Shown here one piece after another: positions 57,401-64,000 of a stretch of 64,000 nucleotides of DNA (within the stretch, counting starts at the first letter, position 1; each line of letters starts with the position of its first letter). Below the pieces are notes generated by a model that saw nothing but the letters and a program-made list of their open reading frames with translations, was not told where the DNA came from and did not search any database. Source of the DNA: Trileptium ribeirensis (Eukaryota; Nematoda; Enoplea; Enoplida; Thoracostomopsidae); assembly GCA_030248225.1 (NCBI GenBank), contig JASANE010009997.1, forward strand, positions 1 to 64,000, given 5' to 3'. The position numbers and the translations under genes were made by a program.

Positions 57401-59854
57401 ATTAACCCAATCTGATTCCCCAGTAGAAACATCACCAGACCATTCTGGACGCTAGCGAAGCAGTAATATTTTTCAACATTGCTCTGTCTCGCTTCTCCAT
57501 ACTATCAAAATTGTACCTGGGGGTCCCCAGTTCCGACAATACCTGCGAGGCGATTCCAGCAGGTCATCTGGGGATAAAGTACTGTAACCTTTAGAAAACA
57601 TTAAAAATTCTAACTTAGCAACTGATTTTAATTATGTTTATATATATAAAAAAAGAAAATATTTTGGAAACCAAAAGTACAGCCATGGCAGAACCAAACA
57701 AAAGGGCGGCGGTTAATTTTGGCGGCTGTTGAAAGCTGCTGTCAAACCGATGAACTCTCACCACATACTGAAGTTTATGTTTGCTCTAACACTGTACTCG
57801 TCAGAAATGACTATCGCGTTTCCCGCAGCGAACGGCGTTACCACATAGCGTTGGATAGGTGATAATTTCTGGCGATTATTGCAGGTGAAAAGTTTTGTAA
57901 GCACGTACGAATCTGTTTTCACAGGCAAAGCAGTTCATTATATTTCCAAGTATCATTATATATGAGGCTCATGGGTATTAACCGTCATCAAAATGGTACC
58001 TACCCGAAAAACAATAAAACACATTTTTGTATGAGCAATCAGTTTTTGCGGCATCAGCGTAAAGTCACAGTTTGACCATCTTTTCTGATTGTAAAAAACC
58101 TCACTGATATACAGATTATGTTTTAAAAATAAATATAAACAATATTGTCATCAACTTGCAAAGAAGACATTATTCTCAACATGAGTTCGCAGCTTGCTGC
58201 ACAATAATAAATAACTTTCTGTTAGGTTCCACCCTGAGAATCATAAGCGACCGTCAAAATCCAACAGAAAGAAATACATTTTAGGCATAATTTTAGGCAT
58301 TTTTTGCAAAATGGTTGCATCACTTTCAGCGCATTAAAAACTGTAATGACGTTTATTAACACTCATCCTGATTACTATTTCATACTCATGAGATAACTCT
58401 CACGTTGGCGTCTCCTGCGCTTACTGAACCTAAAAATGTTGTTTTCATCATAAATTTCGAAACCTATAGGCCCATTTTAATTACATTATACAGTACTCGC
58501 TAGAAATGGGTGTCACATTTCGATCGAACGATCATCGAACAATATTTATTTATTCTCGAACACTTTTCGAACGAACTTCGAACAGCTTTCGAACAAATTA
58601 AAAAAAGTGCGCCAAAATTTCAGACACGTCTCGAACAAAATTCGAACACATTTCGAACAAAATTTTGAATTTATCGAGCGAACATCGAACGAGCTTCGAG
58701 CGAACATCGAACGAACAGCCCTCATTTCTGGCGAGTACTGTAGAATAATTATAACTTTATAGAAAATGTCGAAATTTTTAATATTTTTTGACAAAATTAG
58801 ACATTTAGCTTTCTGACGCATCCATGAAATAAAGAATTACACGATGTACGAATGTTCACAACAATGAAAAGAGTGTGTTTAACGAATCAAAATAATCTTA
58901 AGAGCTCGTTATACACTTACAACAAGGAAGAACCGCATTCAGCTAAAATTTTGAAAATATCACTTCTTGGGTACAGTTTTTACTCATAACTCTAGAAATT
59001 TGATGCTACAAATATAATTATTTTGTAGCAAGGCTGTAAATCTATGGAGCGTTATAACGCAATCTAACACCTGAATGGCATACGATCAAAATGATAATCG
59101 CCGTCGGTGTTATGAGATCTTAGGAAAGATATTGCAGGATCCGTGGAAACACAAAATACCTAGGCGCACAATTACAGTCACTAGCACAAATAAGGACCCA
59201 AATTAATAATGAAAGTAACAATCTTACGTCGCGACGTTCATTTGCCTTTAGGTTCATTAAATAAATGAACGTGACAACGCTCGTTCGGCACCATGATATC
59301 GTTCGTTTGTATACAATCGTTCTAACATTATTTTTGGTAACTATCGTTCGCATTTCACATTAGTTGTTATGCACTTATTTTTCTCGTGACTGTACGTAGA
59401 CACAACAATAAGCGTAAAGAAAGAATTTACAGAAATCCAAAAAAGAGTGATACCGATGAGTTAAGTGCGATATAGATAAAGATTTTTTGATCTTAAACTT
59501 TATTTTATGAAGCTCCACTCGCCATGTTTCAATAAAAAGGCACACCTATTTTCCGGAGGAGCAAAAATAGAAAACAACAATGGACGTTGTTTGCTTGATT
59601 TGGAATTATGGTCCTGTAGCTGTTTGGATGATGTAATCGCTTGACAAACGGCCGATGAAGTGTCGCTACATTCGGCGCTGTTGGTGCCTGTAACTGTAGT
59701 TGGACGATGCGAATATGTGGAATTAGGCAGCGGGATGTGATGCTTTGGCCATGTTCCGCCATTCGACGTTTTGTTTTGGTATGAGTCTTGGGCAGCCAAG
59801 CTATGTTGAGTTTCGTCGGCAGTAGATAATCGGGACGCGACGACAAGACCTTCC
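33074..59854 (-). CDS. dlg5: Dlg5-type MAGUK scaffold, nine internal exons (gene open at both ends)
   Basis: Nine exons joined by consensus acceptors and donors give one uninterrupted frame: 59854-59546, 56777-55380, 54587-54422, 52845-52737, 52532-52412, 50630-50414, 48451-48337, 46939-46714, 33420-33074. The phase of every junction matches, total 3,008 bp. Domain order is linker, PDZ, linker, PDZ, SH3, hook, which is the C-terminal half of Dlg5, a membrane-associated guanylate kinase family scaffold acting at cell junctions, in polarity and in vesicle delivery. The strongest matches to vertebrate Dlg5 are the GINLRTADE segment after the first PDZ strand set, and the SH3 segments GDAFYVRALADR, DELSFKAGDILYID and GIVPSKYK. 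N-terminal coiled coils and PDZ1/2 are expected above 64 kb. The guanylate-kinase-like domain should follow below 33 kb but I did not find it. Introns range from 204 bp to 13,293 bp. Residue numbers in the exon entries count from the first complete codon at 59,853. Confidence 0.93.
35970..36430. repeat. TTAAGCAT-rich AT element, relative of 2.3-2.65 kb
   Basis: ATGCTTAATATTAAG-type words occur on both strands every 20-40 bp. It ends ATTAAGTATTTTGAGTTTAT much like the copy at 2.6 kb. Confidence 0.6.
38120..38360 (+). repeat. Dispersed repeat with GTCCGTCCGTTCG/GAGCGAAGCG motifs
   Basis: GAGCGGAGCGAAGCGAAGCG is followed by GTCCGTCCGTTCGTTAGTTC, then AAGAACCACTGAACCGATTT and an AATTAG-rich tail. 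This word order is familiar from widespread insect interspersed repeats; I infer that from pattern memory only. No TIR seen. Confidence 0.5.
41005..41196. mobile_element. MITE copy (CAGTACTCGCCAGAAATGA family), reverse orientation
   Basis: The left end CAGTATCCCCAGAAATGAGT is TA-flanked and the right end reads GCTCATTTCTGGCTACTA. The interior shows the family's TCGAACGAA words on the opposite strand. Confidence 0.8.
41577..42098. mobile_element. 522-bp TIR element, TAAACTTAAGG family
   Basis: The left end TAAACTTAAGGCGACCGC, followed by AACCATCCTAT, and the right end TGCCACTTTAAGTTTA are inverted. The interior matches the 23.2-kb copy in several blocks (GCTGAATTTCG, TTTCGCTAACC, GTTCTCGA-CA). 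Non-coding. Confidence 0.8.
44332..45960. mobile_element. 1.63-kb TIR element with G-run arrays
   Basis: The 30-bp terminal inverted repeat begins AGGGTCATATCACGCTACGA and continues TGACCTTTTG. The right end is its inverse with one mismatch. Inside, GGGGGTGGGTAAAA-type words occur at 44,852-44,915 (three in tandem), 45,205-45,247, near 45,380 and near 45,560, all on the same strand. No transposase; the long minus-strand frame over the G runs is a composition artefact. Target duplication not clear (TTT against TTC). The superfamily is undetermined. Confidence 0.82.
46051..46264. mobile_element. MITE copy (CAGTACTCGCCAGAAATGA family), degraded left end
   Basis: The right end GTCATTTCTGGCAAGTA and interior ATCGAACGAAC words are clear. 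The left end (CTAGCATGAAATGACTTCC) is weak. Confidence 0.65.
46714..46939 (-). CDS. dlg5: dlg5 exon: SH3 domain
   Basis: Residues 813-886. The acceptor is AATTTTTCAG|AA and the donor TACAA|GTAAGC. The SH3 is complete: GDAFYVRALADR (ALYDR motif), DELSFKAGDILYID (RT-loop end and diverging turn), GTWRAWLIDEE (the W of the binding face region) and GIVPSKYK (3-10 helix and last strand). This is the MAGUK-type SH3 that packs against the guanylate-kinase-like domain. It matches Dlg5 more closely than Dlg1-4 (no PSD-95-like insert). The downstream intron is 13,293 bp, the longest here. It ends in phase 2, and AA + G makes Lys. Confidence 0.96.
46940..48336. other. dlg5 intron filled with degenerate TAGCTGTTACAGA-type repeats
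   Basis: Between about 47,230 and 48,070 the words CTAGC-GTTACAGA, TTAGAGATTTTAATGT and AACAAGGA recur on both strands at irregular spacing, as if several related small palindromic units had piled up. No exon is expected, since phases match across. Confidence 0.6.
48337..48451 (-). CDS. dlg5: dlg5 exon: C-terminal part of the PDZ4-like domain
   Basis: Residues 774-811. The acceptor is TATGTTTTCAG|TGT and the donor GGATG|GTACGT. It starts CNGFDFRNLTLELA, aligning residue for residue with the Dlg5 segment YGSLDVRNKTVEEV, followed by a helix and a final strand HVSLLVKY. It begins in phase 0 after the GC-AG intron and ends in phase 1, pairing with the next exon to make Glu. It is 115 bp and recognisable only through splicing and homology. 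Reading past the donor meets a stop after about nine codons. Confidence 0.9.
49081..49884. repeat. Compound inverted/direct repeat in a dlg5 intron
   Basis: The outer ends are inverted (TTACTGGCTTGTCCACA on the left, TGTGGACAGGCCAGCGTAA on the right). Inside, a block CCACTTTCCAAATCATTTCA to CATGTTCAACTA is repeated directly (49,120-49,210 and 49,285-49,370), and a block TTATAAT-CTAAAATAT to GTATTTTTAAGCAAAAT occurs twice (49,496-49,590 and 49,695-49,790). It looks like nested or tandemly rearranged copies of one TIR element. Confidence 0.8.
50044..50280. mobile_element. Partial MITE copy, left end and interior only
   Basis: CGCCAGAAATGACTGTGAAA is the family's left end. GAACAAATTTATGAAAATTC and GAACGAACATCAAGCGAA words follow. 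The right end is missing. Confidence 0.5.
50414..50630 (-). CDS. dlg5: dlg5 exon: first part of a divergent PDZ domain (PDZ4-like), GC splice donor
   Basis: Residues 702-773. The acceptor is TTCTTATAG. The peptide contains EPRAIDLVNLP, the degenerate carboxylate loop RWPFSLIGGN, GIFITAVNES and SGDCIIE, lining up with the last PDZ of Dlg5 (EPR-V, GV-L-GGN, GVFVAEV, PGDLILE). The usual GLGF loop is replaced by Trp-Pro-Phe-Ser and there is a small insertion (ISASSTNG) before GD, so ligand binding may be atypical. The exon ends after a GAG codon directly before GCACGT. A GC donor is required, because GT donors nearby would make the next exon start with an in-frame stop. Confidence 0.9.
50669..50982. 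mobile_element. MITE copy, right end intact, 38 bp upstream of a dlg5 acceptor
   Basis: The right end CAATCATTTCTGGCAAGTGC then TG is followed by TA. The left boundary is set by TA|CAGTTGAACGC and is less certain. The interior is unusually rich in CGC/GCTCGC words compared with other copies. Confidence 0.6.
50983..52411. other. Rest of the dlg5 intron between the inter-PDZ linker and PDZ4 exons
   Basis: AT-rich; nothing recognised besides the MITE next to the acceptor. Confidence 0.55.
52412..52532 (-). CDS. dlg5: dlg5 exon: Ser/Thr-rich inter-PDZ linker
   Basis: Residues 662-700. The acceptor is GTTTTTCAG|GC and the donor CAAAG|GTTAGT. In the frame dictated by both neighbours the peptide is a Ser/Thr/Pro/Asn-rich linker (SSGSNPNTPRATPN early, SLYSTTSTSQ at the end). 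A longer open frame covering this DNA is a different, non-coding frame. The intron to the preceding exon is only 204 bp, the shortest in the gene. Vertebrate Dlg5 has a comparable Ser/Thr/Pro-rich stretch here. Confidence 0.85.
52737..52845 (-). CDS. dlg5: dlg5 exon: second half of the PDZ3-like domain
   Basis: Residues 625-660, 109 bp. The acceptor is ATTCTAG and the donor GATC|GTGAGT. The peptide begins VAGINLRTADETQANKIL and ends in a strand NLTMEYNP. GINLR followed by a helix with an A-E-Q-A pattern is one of the clearest Dlg5 signatures (vertebrate form GINLRSATEQQA). The helix (TADETQANKILRQAI) supplies the second wall of the peptide-binding groove. It ends in phase 1 and makes an Arg codon with the next exon. 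It is too short to show up as a long open frame and was found by following the splice phase. Confidence 0.94.
52923..53171. mobile_element. Full-length MITE copy, 249 bp (reference copy of the family)
   Basis: It begins CAGTACTCGCCAGAAATGAG and ends CTCATTTCTGGCGAGTACTG, perfect 20-bp TIRs flanked by TA on both sides, as for Tc1/mariner elements. The interior is made of TCGAACGAACATCGAAC and TCGAACAAATTTCGAAC words. Non-coding. It lies 77 bp upstream of a dlg5 acceptor. Confidence 0.93.
53172..54214. other. dlg5 intron sequence, nothing recognised
   Basis: Contains a 71-codon plus-strand frame at 53,913-54,128 with no motif; within chance. Confidence 0.5.
54215..54372. mobile_element. MITE copy, diverged, 49 bp downstream of a dlg5 donor
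   Basis: The right end CAGTCATTTCTGGTAAAAAC then TG is TA-flanked. The interior has TTCGAAAAGTGTTCGAATTT words. The left end is approximate. Confidence 0.6.
54422..54587 (-). CDS. dlg5: dlg5 exon: first half of a PDZ domain (PDZ3-like)
   Basis: Residues 570-624. The acceptor is a T-rich tract ending TTTTTTCAG and the donor GGAG|GTAAGT. It reads RSITVEK, then the carboxylate-binding loop and strand RLGITI, then GVFVSSVSEQSLAARHG and VGDRVLE, the usual beta-A to beta-D pattern of a PDZ domain. The pattern VEK-P-LG-I-GGIFVS-V-S-A-GL-GD-LLE matches the third PDZ of vertebrate Dlg5. The domain continues in the next exon after an intron placed exactly between codons. It probably binds the C-terminal tail or an internal motif of a junctional partner. 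Confidence 0.95.
55027..55184. mobile_element. Short MITE copy, TA-flanked, 158 bp
   Basis: The left end CAGTACGGGCCCGAAATGAC and the right end CATTTTTGGCGGCATG are both followed or preceded by TA. The interior has GAGCGAGTC/GCGAGTC words in inverted orientation. Confidence 0.7.
55380..56777 (-). CDS. dlg5: dlg5 large exon: Ser/Gln-rich disordered linker leading into a PDZ domain
   Basis: This is by far the longest coding exon here (1,398 bp, residues 104-568). The acceptor is TTTGTTTAG|G and the donor CCAG|GTAAGC. The open frame seems to continue five residues upstream, but that part lies across the acceptor, so no start codon is claimed. The protein is dominated by Ser, Gln, His, Asn and Tyr with Gln runs, a Ser run followed by an Ala run near the end, and several Pro-rich stretches. 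No globular domain is visible. Its end flows directly into the PDZ strand of the next exon, completing a Ser codon (AG + C). A single 1.4-kb linker exon amid small domain exons fits the less conserved central region of Dlg5. Confidence 0.9.
57791..57883. mobile_element. Very short MITE copy (about 93 bp)
   Basis: CTGTACTCGTCAGAAATGAC on the left and ATTTCTGGCGATTATTGCAG on the right keep only the TIRs and about 50 bp between them. Confidence 0.6.
58491..58740. mobile_element. Full-length MITE copy, 250 bp
   Basis: It begins CAGTACTCGCTAGAAATGGG, ends CTCATTTCTGGCGAGTACTG and is flanked by TA on both sides. The interior is nearly collinear with the 52.9-kb copy. Confidence 0.92.
59175..59392. 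mobile_element. TA-flanked MITE of a second family (CAGTCAC ends)
   Basis: The left end CAGTCACTAGCACAAATAAG and the right end inverted (CAGTCACGAGAAAAATAAG) are flanked by TA. The middle has CGTTCATTTG and AAATGAACG inverted blocks. Confidence 0.8.
59546..59854 (-). CDS. dlg5: dlg5 exon: Ser/Thr/Gln-rich linker
   Basis: This exon encodes residues 1-102. The acceptor is a TTACAG preceded by a short pyrimidine-rich stretch and the donor is AATAG|GTGTGC. The first base completes a codon from an exon outside or not recognised in this window. The last two bases (AG) join the G of the next exon to make Arg. The peptide is polar and low in hydrophobics (rich in Ser, Thr, Gln, Asn, His), with no recognisable fold, as expected of the disordered stretch between the PDZ pairs of Dlg5. 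Assignment to dlg5 rests on strand, matching phase and position, not on sequence similarity. Overlapping open frames on this strand are shadows. Confidence 0.7.
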
Positions 59855-60925
59855 CTGTAATAGATATACTAAGAACTTATCTCATCGCCAAGAAAGTGAA
59901 TTCTGAGTTTGCACAACTATATAGAGCTATATAGAGTTGAACAAAATGAGCCGAACGGCGGCCGAATAGCTCTGGACATTCAGGAGATATGACCAATTTA
60001 GTGTGTTCGGGATACCAAGGGTTCATTTAAAAATTCATCTTGATCCAGCTTTATTGACCTTTACTTTATGAACAAAATTGCTCTAGTCGTTGAGAAGATA
60101 TGACGCTAGTAAACTTAACATGATCCAGCCTATCATCCTATTTTGTAACTTTGTATAAAAATTGTAACGGAACGCTTTTTGCCAAGTGAAACTCGGCGTA
60201 AACCTCTTCGCGAACACACTGCTCGCGATTGAAATCTACCTATTTTGCGTTCGCGAAAATTCAAGTAAAACTAGTGAAGCTCGCTTGCGAGCCAGAATTC
60301 GAGTGGTAAGAACAATCCCCCGAAGCAGAAGTGTGAAAAATATTTGCCACACAATGATAATTCGCAACACTCGCAATGAGCTTGTCGGCCCAGGAAACCC
60401 CATATCCGACACTAAAACCAATAATAAACACACATTCAGGTGCTTTTCCCACGACTTCTCACCAAAAATTTCGAAAACGTCATTTTTTATGCCAAGTATG
60501 AACCAGAAGTATAAAAAATAATTGCCAAACAATATTTTTAACAACACTTGCAATGAGTTTATCTGCCCAGAAAACGCTATATAAGACACTAAAAGCAACA
60601 AAAAATACACATTTAGGTGCATTTCCCACGACTTTTCACCAAATATGAACTTCGGCGCCAACTATAAGCTTATAGACTCCAGATTGGGAAGTAGTTGAAA
60701 AACTTATTATATATCATTGGAAAGCTATGGTAAAGCTACATGGAATAAGCCTATTAGTTTGCGGATATCTCGTTTACTTATTGAGAAAACTCGCAAAAAC
60801 TGGAAGGGGTGCCCGAAAAATGGGCCAAATCGACGCCATTTTGCCCCATAACTTTTCCCACGGGAAAAAATTCAAAAATCGGGCTCCATCACTACACCTA
60901 AATCGACCATTGCGGTTCGAATGAG
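59855..60925. repeat. Repeat-derived sequence with 180-bp duplication
   Basis: A solo left end of the TAAACTTAAGG element starts at 60,110. A block with CACTCGCAATGAGCTTGTC to TTTTCCCACGACTTCTCACC (60,333-60,463) is repeated about 180 bp later (60,513-60,648). The long minus-strand frame here results from the duplication. Confidence 0.65.
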
Positions 60926-61495
60926 CTATCTTGCATCAAAATCCGCCCAACCGTTATCGAGATCCAGGTGCGACACACACAGACAGGACCTCCTCAACCC
61001 CCTCCAGAGCCAAAATGGAAAATTCTCGTTCCATTCGCTCGCTTCGCTGGCGAGTGGAATCAATTTGGTGTTTTCCAAGAGGCTATTTGAAGCCCCATTT
61101 TGACGCATTAAGGAGCTTATGTGATTCTGGCAACAATACGCTCCACATAGCTTCATAAAGCTAAACTTCCTGAACAAAATAAGCCGTAACGCGGCCTGGT
61201 CGCTCCTTTCGAGATATGAGTCATAACGTTTTCTTGGTGAGGCCACACCCTGCCCTTTTTGGGCCCCCTTTTGAGCCAAGCCTTCTGTTAAAGGGCACAA
61301 GTAGAGATCTGAATCTGTCGAATAAACTATCGCGCGATCTGATCTACCAATCGGAAGTTGAGTTATGCGTGTCACATCAACAAACCCACAAGCAGCGCCG
61401 CTAAATTTCACAGTCATGACCAATGAGAATTCTATTATATGTAAAGATATGCAGCAAACTGAAACGCAAGTAAAACGAGCAGAACTGTCCATCAT
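60926..61495 (-). other. 189-codon open frame in repeat-like DNA, coding status doubtful
   Basis: It is the longest frame outside dlg5 and the hAT element, open from ATG to stop. Composition is mixed, with no domain or motif I recognise. The DNA between 61,290 and 61,390 is shared with the dispersed repeat at 29.15-29.25 kb, where the frame is not conserved, which argues against a host gene. It could be a remnant of an unidentified repeat-encoded protein or chance in a region of higher GC. Confidence 0.25.
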
Positions 61496-61499
61496 GTAT

Positions 61500-63744
61500 G
61501 TGCATACATTCCAGTTTACTGGTGCAATAAAGTATGCATTATAATTAATAGCTGACTTCAGAATTTCATGTTCTATTGTAAATAATAAATTGAAAGAATT
61601 TCACTTGGTGTTTGTTAACGTGACAGTGTTGGTTGTAATCTTTTAACGGAACTTATTCGAGCTTACTATTGTAACAACATTATTATTGCACTAACAGGAT
61701 CATGCTTAGCTTTTCCAATCTAGCGTACCATGTCTTTTCCCGAATAGAATAATCGCATAATGTTCTGAAGCTCTAGCCCTAAGACAAAGCCTAATCTAGA
61801 TAAAGAGAAAACCGTGTTTGAAAATGTTTATTCAAATCCACTAATTTCCAACATCACACCAGTTAAAACAACGCATATTTGAATTTCAAACGAGTGGCTA
61901 ATATTTTGTCTGCTACTACTACTTGAAATAAAATCGCAGCAGAAATATTGTCTGGCTCGCCTTCAACATAATGCTTAGAACCATTCACAGCAAAACCATA
62001 ATTATTTTCGTAGCGCTTTTGGGTTATCTTTCGTACAAATTCTCGCAAAAAGCATGTTTTTCCAAGCACATTTTCTTCCGTTGCCCTCATTTCAATATAC
62101 GTAGGAAGTATGGAAACTACGTAATAACAGAAATCATAGACTTAAAATTTCTAATCAAAATATACAATATATAAATATACACCTGAATAATTCATTATTA
62201 ATTTATTAATAATTTAATAATTATTATGCTGTACATAATGTACAACATTTTGAAGCTACCTAATCAATAGCAATATAAACTGTAAAAACTCAAAGCACAT
62301 TCTTTTTTTTCGAATCTCCAGGAAAGCATGAGTATGTAAATATTTTATTAAAATATTTTTGTTCCAGCGTAATTATTTTATAAGAGAAGAATCCTCGAAA
62401 TCATCTATCGTACAAAAATGCACATGATTATGATATAGTGACGTGCATAAATAATGGCAAATGGTTAATAATTTGTCAAATTTTCTCGAACTGTTGCGAA
62501 CAGTGCGCAATATTTGCTTTTATGTCTTATGACAAACAACACCTATCAAACGTCTCTTTGTCAATTCTCATATACTGGTACACCGAAGCAGAACCAATTT
62601 CGAGTATTTCACGCTGCTGAAAATTATCTAGCACTATAACTTGCTCAGTAAGGGAAGCAAAGCGAGCATGTCTAGTCTGTGTTCATTGACTACCATATTT
62701 CGAGGTTCCGAATCGAAGTTCTTGATCCTTTCAAAAACAGGAACGCAATAATACACCCTGAGTTCAGTACAAGAAACAGGGGCAGTAATTTACTGTACAT
62801 ATCAGAAGCTTCTTCTCCCAAAATATAGAAAAGTCGGTGATTCGCAAGTGGGGGCATAGATAAATGTAGGAGAAAGGCCGAAAACCACGGTTTGCACTAA
62901 ATTTAACAGGATTTTTGAGCGGATGCGTGTGCACTTCTAGTGGAGGCTGAATTTTTCTGGGAACGAGATTTCCCTTCGGAGGAAGCACCTCACTCATAAT
63001 TTTGGAAGTCAATATCAAAAACATAAGACTGTGTGTATTTGTTCCTAAAATGACTAAAAAGATGGAAATTTTTAAAACTTAACAGTCACCAGATTTAAGA
63101 AAAAATATAATTTCACGCATGATATTTTGACCTTAAAGAGTCTAGGGTCTTGCCATATTAGATGCACTCCATCTTAACTATTATATTGTTGTCACAATAT
63201 CCAGCCGTTATGAAATGCTATAGACCCATTTAGCTTCCTACGTGCAACTCAATTTTTAATTATATCAAAATATGACAGTTTTTTGACACAGGTTAGAAAA
63301 TTTCTAGCCCCATAAAGCGCGCTACAGGGGTAACCAATGTACAATTAATACAATGTAACTAAGTAGTTCAATCGGTTAAAAACCCTGTCTACCCCGAACA
63401 AGCTAATAAACTTATTTATCTCACTTTTTCATTTAATTCTGAGTGTATTGAGTGAGACCAGCGAAGCGAGGAATTCTTACAAGCCGGAGTAGTGGTGAAA
63501 TTTAACAATTTATGTTATTGAGGTTTTCAGAGTGACATGCATAAATCAACTTTGGCTGAGCGGATTCGTTGGCGCGATAGCTCATTATTTGAAACCTTGA
63601 AATATTCGAAGTCTTGGCCCTATTATAGTTAGGCATTCGCCCAATTCCAAAAGCCGAAAAAGCGGGCCAAAGCCGTTCGCGTCGGATCTTGAAGGAGCCT
63701 GGAAATCAGAAATTTTTGTTGTTTTTCCGCAACCAGTGTAGAAT
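61500..63744. other. Region upstream of the visible dlg5 exons, nothing supported
   Basis: Two minus-strand frames, 62,090-61,863 and 63,024-62,764, have protein-like stretches but lack convincing acceptor-donor pairs with the phase required to join the 59.8-kb exon. The remainder is AT-rich. Confidence 0.45.
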
Positions 63745-63894
63745 ATAGTTTCGGACAGAAATAAAGCAAATTATTTGTGAACGGTTCGTGAAAAATTAAT
63801 GAATGGATAGAACGGTTGTTAGTTTTCGGGAACTGGTCGAGAACAAATCTCGTGAGTGGTTCAAGAAAAACTTGCTTTTATTTCTGTGTCTGAG
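63745..63894. mobile_element. 150-bp inverted-repeat element, relative of the 32.9-kb MITE
   Basis: GGACAGAAATAAAGCAAATT on the left is mirrored by GCTTTTATTTCTGTGTCT on the right. The interior has GTGAACGGTTCGTG and inverted relatives. Confidence 0.7.
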
Positions 63895-64000
63895 TGAAAT
63901 TGGGGTCATTTTATACACAAACAAGCCTCTAATGCATTGCACGGCTATGTGGCTTTTTTACAACATAGCATAACATATGTAGTACGTCAAAACAAATTAT

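Larger units (their letters stand above)
56778..59545. other. 2.8-kb dlg5 intron
   Basis: Contains MITE copies (57,791-57,883; 58,491-58,740; 59,175-59,392), a small TIR-like palindrome at about 56,984-57,079 (AACAGTT / AACTGT ends) and a 95-codon minus-strand frame at 57,367-57,083 of unknown status. The flanking exon phases match. Confidence 0.65.

Noticed and set aside
61863..62090. Minus-strand frame with a GKTC motif, suggestive of a GTP-binding P-loop
   Set aside because: The leading Gly of the P-loop is missing and no other GTPase motif follows.
62764..63024. Pro/Lys-rich minus-strand frame as a further dlg5 exon
   Set aside because: No convincing acceptor or donor, and the required phase for joining the 59.8-kb exon is not met.

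Overview
This is a eukaryotic, AT-rich, repeat-dense, intron-rich window. The domain content and Dlg5 architecture suggest an invertebrate, probably an arthropod; this rests on protein resemblance and base composition, not on any marker gene. Most of the DNA is intron or intergenic sequence filled with short non-autonomous DNA transposons, inverted repeats and tandem arrays.

The one gene I can place with confidence is on the minus strand. Nine exons between 59,854 and 33,074 join in a single reading frame of 1,002 complete codons and encode the middle-to-late part of a Discs-large 5 (Dlg5) MAGUK scaffold. In order they give a Ser/Gln-rich linker (59.5-59.9 kb and one 1.4-kb exon at 55.4-56.8 kb), a PDZ domain (54.6-52.7 kb), a Ser/Thr-rich linker (52.5 kb), a second, divergent PDZ domain (50.6-48.3 kb), an SH3 domain (46.9 kb) and a Gly/Ser-rich plus basic hook segment (33.4 kb). 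The N-terminal coiled coils and first PDZ domains should lie beyond 64 kb. I could not find the C-terminal guanylate-kinase-like domain. One intron (50,413-48,452) has a GC donor, and one is 13.3 kb long.

About 2.3 kb past the last visible Dlg5 exon, on the same strand, a single exon (30,738-30,575) encodes the end of a natriuretic-peptide-receptor-like ligand-binding domain, as in receptor guanylate cyclases. It belongs to a different gene, either nested in a Dlg5 intron or a downstream neighbour.

The region 1-30 kb has no host gene I can support. It holds tandem arrays (177 bp at 1-655; about 63 bp at 1.46-2.16 kb; about 92 bp at 22.2-22.5 kb; about 228 bp at 24.5-25.4 kb) and two well-bounded hAT elements with 8-bp target duplications: 12,647-14,031, carrying a transposase fragment, and 15,405-16,587, non-coding. 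It also holds several palindromic or TIR-bounded elements. From 27 to 59 kb about ten copies of one TA-flanked MITE family (TIR close to CAGTACTCGCCAGAAATGA) occur, mostly in Dlg5 introns and several within 100 bp of an exon. From 59.9 to 64 kb there are dispersed repeats and no exon I can support.
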